The position numbers and the translations under genes are program-made. Below the pieces are notes generated by a model. That model searched no databases. It saw only the letters and a list, made by a program, of their open reading frames with translations, and was not told the origin of the DNA. From assembly GCF_009917485.1 (NCBI RefSeq), contig NZ_QZDT01000021.1:1-64000 (forward strand): 64,000 nucleotides of DNA, written 5' to 3'. Below are positions 7,777 through 15,043 of the stretch, piece after piece. Source of the stretch: Parablautia muri (GTDB taxonomy: Bacteria; Bacillota; Clostridia; Lachnospirales; Lachnospiraceae). Positions within the stretch are counted from its first letter, which is position 1. Every line of letters begins with the position of its first letter.

Positions 7777-9174
7777 TTAATCCATTTGCTGTGGGCTGCT
7801 TTCTGGGTGCTGTGGAATGATCAGCAGCACATGGAGGACAAAAACATTTTCCTGAGTCTCTATACTCATGGCGCCGCCATATTTTTCAGCCACCTTTTTT
7901 ACATTCGACAGGCCTGTCCCTTTTTTGAACGCTCCTTTCCCATAGAAGCTGTTCCGGATTTCCATCATAAGGAAATCCCCTTGGATCCGTCCGGACACCC
8001 GGATATACCTATTCGGGCATCCTGTAATACATGCCCCTGACGGGGCGGACGGACTATCGTCTGACATGGTATATTTTTCTCTACCGACATCCAGACTTTT
8101 TACTGCCTGGAGCGCGTTATCCAGCGCATTTGACAGGACAATACAGATATCAATATCTCTAATGCCACACGGATATGGCAGAAGAAGGGAACAATCCATA
8201 TCGATCCCCATGCTTTTCGCAATCCCTAACTTGTTTTCTACCAAAATATCTACTACTGGATTATTGGTGCTGCAGGGGAATGACATTTTTTCCGCCATAT
8301 CGTCCATATCTTCAACATAGCTTACCGCCTCCTTAAGTTTTCCGCTCTGCAGGAGCTTTTTTACCACTGCGATGTGATTTTTGATGTCATGGCGGAAGGA
8401 CTTTGTCCTGTCATAACGGGCCTTTGCTTCCTCCACATACTGGTTCAGGGAATATTCCTGTTGCTCCAGCAGTGATAATTCCGTGCTGAGACGGAAATTC
8501 TGCTGCAATTTCTTATAAGAAAACAGGATACAAAACAGGCTTAGAAGGGCCAGAAAATACATGGCCAGCAGCTGCCAATGGCTGAACAGATACTCGGAAG
8601 GTTCTTCTTCCACAAAGACCTCATACTGGAACCCAATCGCATTGATGTACTTACTCATAATAAATATCATCAGTATCGGGATGAAGATCAGAAACATCTG
8701 CTGCATTTTTGCTGAGGTATAAAGGGCATGCTCGGAAAAATAACGATACACCATATAATAACAAAACCCGGCCAGCGCCAGCGATGCCGCCTCGCTGGCC
8801 AGCATAAACGCAACACCAGACGTATCATGAAAAACAGCCGGCATTAATAGGTATAAAAGACCCAACAGGGATTGCACAATTCCATAGCAAAGCAGCATGA
8901 TCTCCATTGTCAGGGTCGCATACAGAAGGGAAGGCTTAAAATCCGCATGGCAGACAAAAATTCCGCACGCCGTAAGCAGAAATACAAGCGCCACGAAACC
9001 GATCATCGTGCAGGCCGGAACAAAATCGTTGACCACCACCGCACATACTGCAAACAAGAAATAAAAAGGGGGCCATACCTTCTTTTTCAGTATTTTTGCC
9101 AGAAAATAAAACTGGAAAGCCATCTCAATGACGCCCATAACGTATACATTGAAAAAATCTAAATACTCAGCCAT
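7777..9174 (-). CDS. GHKL sensor histidine kinase (AgrC/LytTR-linked)
   Basis: A 465-residue membrane sensor kinase. The first 200 or so residues contain about six membrane helices. A coiled linker then leads to SFRHDIKNHIAVVKKLL with the phospho-accepting histidine (about residue 262). The ATP-binding domain has NNPVVDILVENK and the glycine-rich GTGLSNVKKVAEKYGG. This is the HPK10/GHKL architecture that partners LytTR-domain regulators in peptide sensing and bacteriocin control. It lies 27 bases downstream of such a regulator gene. No peptide precursor or AgrB-like processing gene was seen nearby, so the signal is unknown. Confidence 0.9.
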   Translation of the reverse strand: MAEYLDFFNVYVMGVIEMAFQFYFLAKILKKKVWPPFYFLFAVCAVVVNDFVPACTMIGFVALVFLLTACGIFVCHADFKPSLLYATLTMEIMLLCYGIVQSLLGLLYLLMPAVFHDTSGVAFMLASEAASLALAGFCYYMVYRYFSEHALYTSAKMQQMFLIFIPILMIFIMSKYINAIGFQYEVFVEEEPSEYLFSHWQLLAMYFLALLSLFCILFSYKKLQQNFRLSTELSLLEQQEYSLNQYVEEAKARYDRTKSFRHDIKNHIAVVKKLLQSGKLKEAVSYVEDMDDMAEKMSFPCSTNNPVVDILVENKLGIAKSMGIDMDCSLLLPYPCGIRDIDICIVLSNALDNALQAVKSLDVGREKYTMSDDSPSAPSGACITGCPNRYIRVSGRIQGDFLMMEIRNSFYGKGAFKKGTGLSNVKKVAEKYGGAMSIETQENVFVLHVLLIIPQHPESSPQQMD

Positions 9175-9201
9175 ATTACCTGCCCCCGTATGTAAAAACT
9201 C

Positions 9202-9906
9202 TTACATATCTTTCATATACTGCAGAACAATGCCGGAAAACTCCCTGCTCCGCAGCCGTGATACAGGAACCTCTTTGCCGTTATCCATACAGGCAGTCCC
9301 GTTTTTATATCCTTTTAAATGCTTCAGATTGATGAGATAGCTCCTGTGGCACCGGAAAAAATGGCTGTCAAGCTTCACTTCCAAGGTTTCGATCCGCTCA
9401 TAATAATCAACAACCTCGCCGGAGGCCAGGTTCAGATATATTTTCCGGTCTATGACCTCACAGAAAACAATCTCGTCCTTTGGGATGATGCGCCCCTCAT
9501 ATCCCTTCTGCACCAGCAGACTGTCCTCACCGGCGTTTTGCATAGAATCAAAACAACGCTCCATGGTCTTCTCAAACTGTTTTTCATCCACCGGTTTGAC
9601 CAGATAATCGTAAGCCTGTACCTCAAAAGACTGGAACACCATCTCTTTCAGTACCGTGATAAAGATCAGGCATCCCCGGAACCGATCCGCTCTCAGCTTC
9701 CTTGCTGTTTCCAAGCCGTCCATGCCCTTCATCTGGATATCCAGAAACAGGATGTCAATCTGTCCGCCATAATTCAGCAGTTCTTCGCCGCTTAAAAATG
9801 TCCGAAGCTGGATATCCCTGTTCTTTTTACGAAAAAAATCGGAGGCCATTGCTCTTATATGGTCGCACATGTGTTTTTCATCATCACAGATTGCAATACG
9901 GATCAA
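9202..9906 (-). CDS. LytTR-family response regulator
   Basis: A 234-residue regulator. The receiver domain has IAICDDE at the start, LFLDIQMKGMDG with the phosphorylated aspartate (about residue 57) and YLVKPVDE with the conserved lysine. The C-terminal LytTR DNA-binding domain includes FFRCHRSYLINLKHLKG. The start codon is TTG, chosen because AGGAGG sits seven bases before it and the receiver motif begins at once. It is first in an operon with the histidine kinase and probably the coiled-coil gene. LytTR regulators bind paired direct repeats upstream of target genes; none was confidently identified here. Confidence 0.92.
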   Translation of the reverse strand: MIRIAICDDEKHMCDHIRAMASDFFRKKNRDIQLRTFLSGEELLNYGGQIDILFLDIQMKGMDGLETARKLRADRFRGCLIFITVLKEMVFQSFEVQAYDYLVKPVDEKQFEKTMERCFDSMQNAGEDSLLVQKGYEGRIIPKDEIVFCEVIDRKIYLNLASGEVVDYYERIETLEVKLDSHFFRCHRSYLINLKHLKGYKNGTACMDNGKEVPVSRLRSREFSGIVLQYMKDM

Positions 9907-9979
9907 TGCGCCACCTCCTAATCGTTATATCGTCAGCGGAAAAAGATAAACTTTTACCGCTGCCATAGACGAATACTTT

Positions 9980-10008
9980 ATTATAGTCTGCCAAAAATAT
10001 CAAAACAA
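9980..10008 (-). promoter_or_regulatory. probable promoter of the LytTR operon
   Basis: On the minus strand TTGTTT (10008-10003) and TATAAT (9985-9980) are separated by 17 bases. This is about 75 bases upstream of the TTG start of the response regulator. The -10 is a perfect match, the -35 a partial one. Confidence 0.55.
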
Positions 10009-10068
10009 TTTATTTGCTGTAAAATGCTTATCTGTTACCGCGAAATGTTACAGAAAATTATTTTTCCC

Positions 10069-11400
10069 CTAATATCCATATTTCTTTCTATATTTCAAAA
10101 ACATAAAGGCAGACAGGGCAAGCGCCATCAATTCCGCCACAGGCGTTGCCAGCCAGATGCCATTCACACCAAAAAACAGGGGAAGTATCATCATAGTAAC
10201 CAGCATAAACACAAAGGATCTGGAAAATGCAAGGATGGCCGAAACAATCCCGTTGGATAATGCAGTAAACATCCCGCTGGCAAAAATATTAAATCCGATA
10301 AAAAATAATGCCAACGTGCATATCCTGTTTCCTGTTACTGCCAGATCATACACCGGATTATCCGGCCGGGCGAAGACGGATACCAGCGGTCTTGTCAACA
10401 GAAACAAAGCTGTAACCGTAAGCACAGAGAACCCTGCGATCACTTTCATGCTGATCCCAACCAGTTTTTTCAGTTTATCATGGTTCCCTTCCCCATGATA
10501 AAAACTCAGCATGGGCGCAATCCCATAAGAATATCCTGTATACAGGGAACTTGCAAACATCAGCACATACATGATGACGGTGACCGCCGCAACCCCGTCT
10601 TCCCCGACATAGCGGAGCATCGTCCAGTTGAACATCATGGTAATAATCCCGGTAACAAGGGCCGTTGCCATCTCGGAGCATCCATTTGTGGCAGCATTTG
10701 CAAGAACTTTAAAACGGAATACTGGTTTTCTGAAATGCAGCAAACTCTTTTTCCGGCTGAAAACAAACAGACCCACAACCGCTGTCACAGAATATCCAAG
10801 TCCTGTTGCAGCCGCCGCGCCGCTGATTCCCATATGAAATACAGCAATTAATACATAATCAAGTACTATATTTAAAACACCTCCCATCACAGAACAGATC
10901 AGGGATAAGGCCGCTTTCTCACTGGCTATCATATACAGGGTAAAGTTATTCATTAACAGAATGGGGATCGTAAACAGCAGATAGCGGCTTAAATATTCCA
11001 CACAATATCCTTCTACATCTGCCGAGAGATTCATCCCCGCGAAAATACGCCCGATTGCCATGTACCCGCCCACACACATGAATGCTCCCGCCAGCACATT
11101 CACCAGAATCAGGAATGTAAAGTCCTCCTTCGCCTCCTCACGCTTTCCTTCCCCCATCTTTTTCATAATGACAGCGCTTCCTCCCGTGGCAAGCATGGTG
11201 GAAATGGCTGTGACAAGCTGTATGACCGGCGCAGTCAGATTGATGGCCGAAAGGGCATTGGTGCCGATCAGATTTGACACGAACAGGCCGTCAACCATGG
11301 TATAAAAAGACATGAACACCGTCATGGCAATGGTGGGTACGGCAAACTTCAGGATATTCCCTAATGTTACAGGCTTTTCATATACGTTTTGTTTTTCCAT
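10069..11400 (-). CDS. MATE-family multidrug efflux protein
   Basis: A 443-residue cation-coupled exporter with about twelve membrane helices. The N-terminal half has the typical MATE beginning (PVTLGNILKFAVPTIAMTVF, then YTMVDGLFVSNLIGTNALSA) and the second half repeats the fold. The start is set at MEKQNVYEKP because GAGGAGG precedes it; an upstream in-frame extension lacks a ribosome binding site. It is divergent from a MerR-type regulator whose candidate operator lies inside this gene's promoter. The substrate is unknown, but the arrangement suggests induction by a hydrophobic or cationic drug-like ligand. Confidence 0.92.
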   Translation of the reverse strand: MEKQNVYEKPVTLGNILKFAVPTIAMTVFMSFYTMVDGLFVSNLIGTNALSAINLTAPVIQLVTAISTMLATGGSAVIMKKMGEGKREEAKEDFTFLILVNVLAGAFMCVGGYMAIGRIFAGMNLSADVEGYCVEYLSRYLLFTIPILLMNNFTLYMIASEKAALSLICSVMGGVLNIVLDYVLIAVFHMGISGAAAATGLGYSVTAVVGLFVFSRKKSLLHFRKPVFRFKVLANAATNGCSEMATALVTGIITMMFNWTMLRYVGEDGVAAVTVIMYVLMFASSLYTGYSYGIAPMLSFYHGEGNHDKLKKLVGISMKVIAGFSVLTVTALFLLTRPLVSVFARPDNPVYDLAVTGNRICTLALFFIGFNIFASGMFTALSNGIVSAILAFSRSFVFMLVTMMILPLFFGVNGIWLATPVAELMALALSAFMFLKYRKKYGY

Positions 11401-11462
11401 GACTTTCCTCCTCGTCAAAGGCGCTGCAGACGGCACAAAAGGGCAAAATCCAGCTTCCCGTC

Positions 11463-11491
11463 TTGCATCCAACTGATTCATACAGTATAAT
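11463..11491 (+). promoter_or_regulatory. promoter of the MerR-type regulator
   Basis: TTGCAT (11463-11468), a 17-base spacer and TATAAT (11486-11491) form a standard vegetative promoter reading right, about 75 bases before the regulator's ATG. Its -10 overlaps the -10 of the oppositely directed MATE promoter, so the two compete or are controlled together. Confidence 0.65.
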
Positions 11492-11517
11492 AAACCGTAC
11501 AGTAACAGTATGGTCAA
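11487..11517 (-). promoter_or_regulatory. MATE promoter with 19-bp spacer and MerR-type operator
   Basis: Reading left, TTGACC (11517-11512) and TATTAT (11492-11487) are separated by 19 bases instead of 17. A near-perfect dyad (ACCGTAC ... GTATGGT, 11494-11514, one mismatch) fills the spacer. An over-long spacer occupied by a dyad is the hallmark of promoters activated by MerR/BmrR-type proteins through DNA distortion. A gene of exactly that family begins 48 bases away in the opposite direction. Confidence 0.75.
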
Positions 11518-11564
11518 TGGAAAACGATAGATTTTTATGGACAAAATTCAGGGAGAAGAAAAAT

Positions 11565-12389
11565 ATGGCTTTAAAAAGCAATTTACTTACCATCGGGCAA
11601 TTCGCAGCGCTCCACAGCATCAACAAAAAAACGCTGATGTGGTATGATGAGATCGGACTGTTCAAACCTGCCGCCATCCATCCGGAAAACGGATATCGCT
11701 GCTATAATTACCACCAAAGCCCCATACTGGAAACAATCCTCCTGCTCCGGGAACTGGACGTATCCATCCCTGATATCCAGAACTTCATGAAAAACCGTTC
11801 TGCTCAAAACCTGAAATGTCTTCTGGATGAAAAGATCGCAGAACTGGACTTACAACTTCTGCACCTGCAGGCACTCAGAAAAACCTTATCCAGCCACCGG
11901 CAGGACATGGATACCCTTCTGACTATGGACTTATCAGAAATTTGCATTGTGGAAAAAGAAGCTCGGTGCCTGGTAACGGTAGATATAGACAAAGCTATTA
12001 CATTTGAAAAAGAAGTGGAGCTGATCACGGCCGAAACAGCCAAATACCGGCTTGGCCGCCTCCATGACGCCTCCTACGGCTCCATGATCCCTGTTGCCAG
12101 CCTGCTTAAGGGAAATTTCGATGACTACACCAACCTTTTCATTGAAATTCCCCGCCTTAGACAGGAAAACGGCCTGCATATACAGCCAAAAGGAAAATAT
12201 CTGCGGGCCTTCCACAAAGGGGACTTAAGCCGGCTCCCCCTGCGTTATCAGGAAATCCTTGCCTTTGCCCATGACAAGAGGCTGGCACTGTCCGGCTATT
12301 CATATGAAAAAGGGATCAATGAAATCGTCATAGACCGGGTAGAAGACTATATCGTCCAGATTGAAATCCCGATTCCCGGCATTGTCTGA
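11565..12389 (+). CDS. MerR-family (BmrR-like) transcriptional regulator
   Basis: A 274-residue regulator: winged-helix MerR DNA-binding domain at residues 8-75 (LLTIGQFAALHSINKKTLMW, YDEIGLFKPA, GYRCYN), a dimerisation coiled coil to about 120, and a C-terminal ligand-binding half resembling GyrI/BmrR effector domains. The start at MALKSN has GGGAGAAG before it; the longer upstream frame has none and would overlap the promoter. It probably activates the divergent MATE exporter when a drug-like ligand binds. Family and context agree; the ligand is unknown. Confidence 0.88.
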   Translation: MALKSNLLTIGQFAALHSINKKTLMWYDEIGLFKPAAIHPENGYRCYNYHQSPILETILLLRELDVSIPDIQNFMKNRSAQNLKCLLDEKIAELDLQLLHLQALRKTLSSHRQDMDTLLTMDLSEICIVEKEARCLVTVDIDKAITFEKEVELITAETAKYRLGRLHDASYGSMIPVASLLKGNFDDYTNLFIEIPRLRQENGLHIQPKGKYLRAFHKGDLSRLPLRYQEILAFAHDKRLALSGYSYEKGINEIVIDRVEDYIVQIEIPIPGIV

Positions 12390-12412
12390 GTATGCAAGAA
12401 TATGCTCCGTCT

Positions 12413-12610
12413 TTAAAAAATAAATATTTCTTCAATCGGAGCTTCTACAACTCTGGAAATATCAATTGCCAGCTTTAATGACGGATTATACTGCGCTTTT
12501 TCCAGACGCATAATTGTTTCCCGGCGCACACCTACTTTTTCTGCCAGCTGCTCCTGTGTCAGTTCTTTCATCTGCCGGTACTTTTTTAATCTGCATTCAA
12601 ATTCTGCCAT
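12413..12610 (-). CDS. XRE-family small DNA-binding regulator
   Basis: A 65-residue protein that is almost entirely a helix-turn-helix domain: [20 protein letters not shown] with the recognition helix, then [20 protein letters not shown]. It resembles YozG/YgzD-type regulators that accompany small membrane proteins. It lies 3 bases downstream of the DUF3796 gene and is clearly cotranscribed with it. The operator-like repeats at 13516-13595 in the promoter of this pair are a natural target for autoregulation, which is inference. Confidence 0.88.
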   Translation of the reverse strand: MAEFECRLKKYRQMKELTQEQLAEKVGVRRETIMRLEKAQYNPSLKLAIDISRVVEAPIEEIFIF

Positions 12611-12613
12611 ATC

Positions 12614-13282
12614 CTATTCCCCGCCTTCCTCTGCCTGATCGTCATGGTCATACCGGTACAGCAAATATTCAGAGAGGAAAATCCCCAAAGCTAGGGCAAG
12701 GGAAAGGGTAATAATCGTAGCAATCAGGGTGTACTCAAGGTTTCCAAAAAGTTTTCCCTGACAAAGAATTATCAGTGTGGCAAACATGACCCCAAAGGTA
12801 ATCCGATACGCTTTCAGCTTAGCACGGGCAGCGTTCTCACAGAAACGTTCATCCATAAATGTCCCTGACATCTTTCCTTCATAGTAAAAACCAAAAAATC
12901 CGAAGAACAGGAAATACGCAAACGGAAAAACTGTTCCATCCACGGGATATGTCCAGAAACCGGCAAACCCCAAAAATCCTAATACACCTAAACACCCCAG
13001 CTTTGGATTTATTTTACGGGTGACGCCTGTTTCTTTCACCTGTTTCTGCTTTTTTTCTGCATGGATAAAGAGCATGACAAACAGTGCCACGAGATAAACA
13101 CAAGCAAGAGAAACCGAAACAATCATCGGCAAATCTTTCATGTCAAATACATAATCCTTAAAATCCATTGGAACTACCAGGCGGGAATCATTATAAGTTA
13201 CCGCATACCATGATGAAAAAAGCACACTCAGCACACAAAGTATCCCACAGCCAATCCAAATTTTCTTTTTATTTGTTTTCAT
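12614..13282 (-). CDS. DUF3796 membrane protein
   Basis: A 222-residue integral membrane protein with about five or six helices. The middle carries the family signature: NPKLGCLGVLGFLGFAGFW, then FLFFGFFGFYYEGKM and MDERFCENAARAK. Helices at about 8-28, 52-74, 100-140 and two near the C-terminus precede a short acidic tail. GGAGGAGTAAG precedes the ATG and is itself the end of a hairpin repeat unit. No function is known for the family; pairing with a small XRE regulator is common and may indicate a stress- or envelope-related role. Confidence 0.82.
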   Translation of the reverse strand: MKTNKKKIWIGCGILCVLSVLFSSWYAVTYNDSRLVVPMDFKDYVFDMKDLPMIVSVSLACVYLVALFVMLFIHAEKKQKQVKETGVTRKINPKLGCLGVLGFLGFAGFWTYPVDGTVFPFAYFLFFGFFGFYYEGKMSGTFMDERFCENAARAKLKAYRITFGVMFATLIILCQGKLFGNLEYTLIATIITLSLALALGIFLSEYLLYRYDHDDQAEEGGE

Positions 13283-13362
13283 CTTACTCCTCCATTCTTG
13301 CCAATGCCCTCAAATTTGGGCGAAATCACAAATTTGTTGTGTGAAAAATTTATTTTTCACAC
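13283..13362 (-). repeat. hairpin repeat unit ending in the gene's Shine-Dalgarno (copy A1)
   Basis: Read on the minus strand this unit is a chain of hairpins: a GTGTGAAAAATAAATT...TTTTTCACAC stem, ACAAATTTGTG, and GCCCAAATTTGAGGGC. It then continues as GGCAAGAATGGAGGAGTAAG immediately before the DUF3796 start codon. Copy A2 at 32161-32236 matches it with only a few differences over about 73 bases. Copies A3 and A4 are looser. The unit supplies the ribosome binding site of the gene it precedes. Confidence 0.85.
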
Positions 13363-13512
13363 TCTCCTCCATGATTCCGCTTTGCGGAATCTCAAATCTG
13401 TGCGGAGAATGCCCATATTTTAGGCATTCTCCTGTGTGAGACTTAGTATTTCTCCACGAAACAGCCCCTGCTGTGAGTGGCTAGAAGTACTTCTCACACT
13501 AATCCCCTTGTT
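13363..13512 (-). repeat. further tandem hairpin units in a long 5' leader
   Basis: Upstream of copy A1 on the minus strand lie more structured units. One has GGAGAATGCC...GGCATTCTCC (13400-13432) and GATTCCGCAAAGCGGAATC and ends in CATGGAGGA. Another is bounded by GTGTGAGA...TCTCACAC (13435-13500). Each begins after a G-rich stretch, as if one module had been stacked on another. With the promoter at 13543-13571 they form an untranslated leader of about 250 bases. Confidence 0.6.
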
Positions 13513-13515
13513 TTT

Positions 13516-13595
13516 GTGATATATTTATCTCTTTATATGATAAATATATCACTTCATTTTCTTTGTGTCAATAGAAAAGAGATAAATATGTCGCA
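13516..13595 (-). promoter_or_regulatory. promoter with 14-bp perfect inverted-repeat operator
   Basis: Reading left, TTGACA (13571-13566), a 17-base spacer and TATATT (13548-13543) make a near-consensus promoter. GTGATATATTTATC (13516-13529) and GATAAATATATCAC (13539-13552) form a perfect 14-base inverted repeat 9 bases apart whose right arm covers the -10. A third half-like copy, GATAAATATGTC, starts at 13581. This is the likely autoregulatory operator of the XRE regulator at 12413-12610. Confidence 0.75.
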
Positions 13596-13599
13596 TTAT

Positions 13600-15000
13600 T
13601 CATCCAAAAAAAATAGAATTCACGTTTCGTGAGCCTTCTGTTTTTTCAAGGTTTTTCCAACTTAGTCCAATTATAACAGCATCATACAAAAAAGAATCAT
13701 TCCCCTTAATAATCCCCCACTCCATCATGAGCGCGGCACTCCCGGTCACAAAAGGCGCTGCAAACGAAGTTCCCGATACTCTGACAAAGGTTCCTCCTGG
13801 TCCAATGGTCGCAATATCCACTCCTGGTGCCGCCAGGTCAGGCTTCATCGTCCCCTGCATCATCCGCTCTGCCGTTATGCTCTGCATGGGATAACCCCGT
13901 CCGGAGAAATCCGCATACGCCTCAAAGGTGGTGTTATACGCTCCCACTGTAATAACCTTGGATGCCGTAGAAGGAATTGTCAATGTTTTAGCCGGCGTTG
14001 GGGTAAAGTATCTTGTTCCTTCATTTAACACAACACTGCTTGGCAGATATAAATCATAATTCCCCGTAACTGTCTGCACTCCCTGAATCAAGATTGACCA
14101 AATCCCTGCATCCACATAACTATATTGCGGTAAAAAATCAAAATAAATTTCCTGATTTACGGAATATGGCGAGGGTTCCCCCACATAAACTAATACTTCT
14201 GTGTTTTCCAGTATATAGCTCCGGGCTCCCGGCCTGCTGATATCCACTACAATTTCTCCGCCTCCGGGAGATATGAGCCTGATCCGAAAAAAATCCACAT
14301 ATTCCTTCCAAACCTGTATATTAAAAGTTCTCTGATAGGCAGCCACACTGAGTTCTATCTGCCTTTCCTGACCTATTCCACTCAGTCTTCCAAAACTTCC
14401 GGCCACATGCCCTGCTGCTGCCCCTTCATTTCCGCTGCCTACGCAAATGACCGTCCTGCCTATTTCCGATACATTATCTATGAAGCGTTCCACCAGCGAA
14501 GTGCCATCATGGGAACCATAGGTATTCCCAAAACTTAAATTCACGGCAAGAGGCATACCCAACTCCACTGCCTTTTTCACCACATACGTTAAGGCACGCA
14601 TCAGCTCTGTTGTTTTGGGAAAAGAATCCGGTGCTGGGGTCCCCATTTTTACCACCAAAAGCTGGCTTTCTGGCGCCACCCCCTGATATTGCCCTTCCAA
14701 AAGCCTTCCCCCGGCTGCTGCAATCGCCGCTACTGCCGTACCATGGCCTGAGGTATCCCTGCTGGGAACCACTTGCTCCGGCACGCCGCTTTTCAGCGCA
14801 GCATTAATCCGCTGCGCTGAAAATTCAACTCCTGTTAAAAATCCCTCCGGCGCTGCTGCCGCTCCATCCCACTCATTCCATTCCTCCCTCTTAGGTAAAA
14901 GTTCATTCACCTGTTCCGGAACCAGTGTCTGGTCCCAAAGAAAACTAATTCTTGTATTCCCCTCTCCATCCATGAACTCCGGACTGGTATAATCAATACC
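13600..15000 (-). pseudogene. S8 subtilisin-family protease, C-terminal part (split)
   Basis: A 466-codon continuation of a serine protease, with no start of its own near the break. It holds the catalytic histidine in SGHGTAVAAIAA, the oxyanion asparagine region (AVNLSFGN) and the catalytic serine in SGTSFAAPFVTGSAAL. The catalytic aspartate is missing because it lies in the other half at 35658-36044. The reading begins GIDYTSPEFMD directly at the element junction (14999/15000). A shorter product from the ATG at 14973 would lack the aspartate and be inactive. The family resembles the Csp-type and related S8 proteases of spore-forming Clostridia. Confidence 0.88.
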
Positions 15001-15025
15001 CTCTGGTGTTAAACAGTTGCATTCA
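14985..15025. other. left attachment junction of the outer element
   Basis: Host protease sequence ends at AATACC (15000) and element sequence CTCTGGTGTTAAACAGTTGC begins. The CC at 14999-15000 is the shared core dinucleotide. The matching right junction is at 35659-35660. Confidence 0.72.
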
Positions 15026-15043
15026 TTTCATCATTCTCCTTCT

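Noticed and set aside
7126-9906. Agr-type quorum sensing locus
   Set aside because: Kinase and LytTR regulator fit, but no AgrB-like protease or peptide precursor was found and the 188-residue protein is not one.
13283-13512. CRISPR array
   Set aside because: The repeated units are few, variable in length and hairpin-forming, with no regular spacers and no cas genes in the window.
13600-14973. S8 protease with its own start at 14973 as a complete gene
   Set aside because: It lacks the catalytic aspartate and a ribosome binding site, and the coding similarity continues upstream to the element junction.
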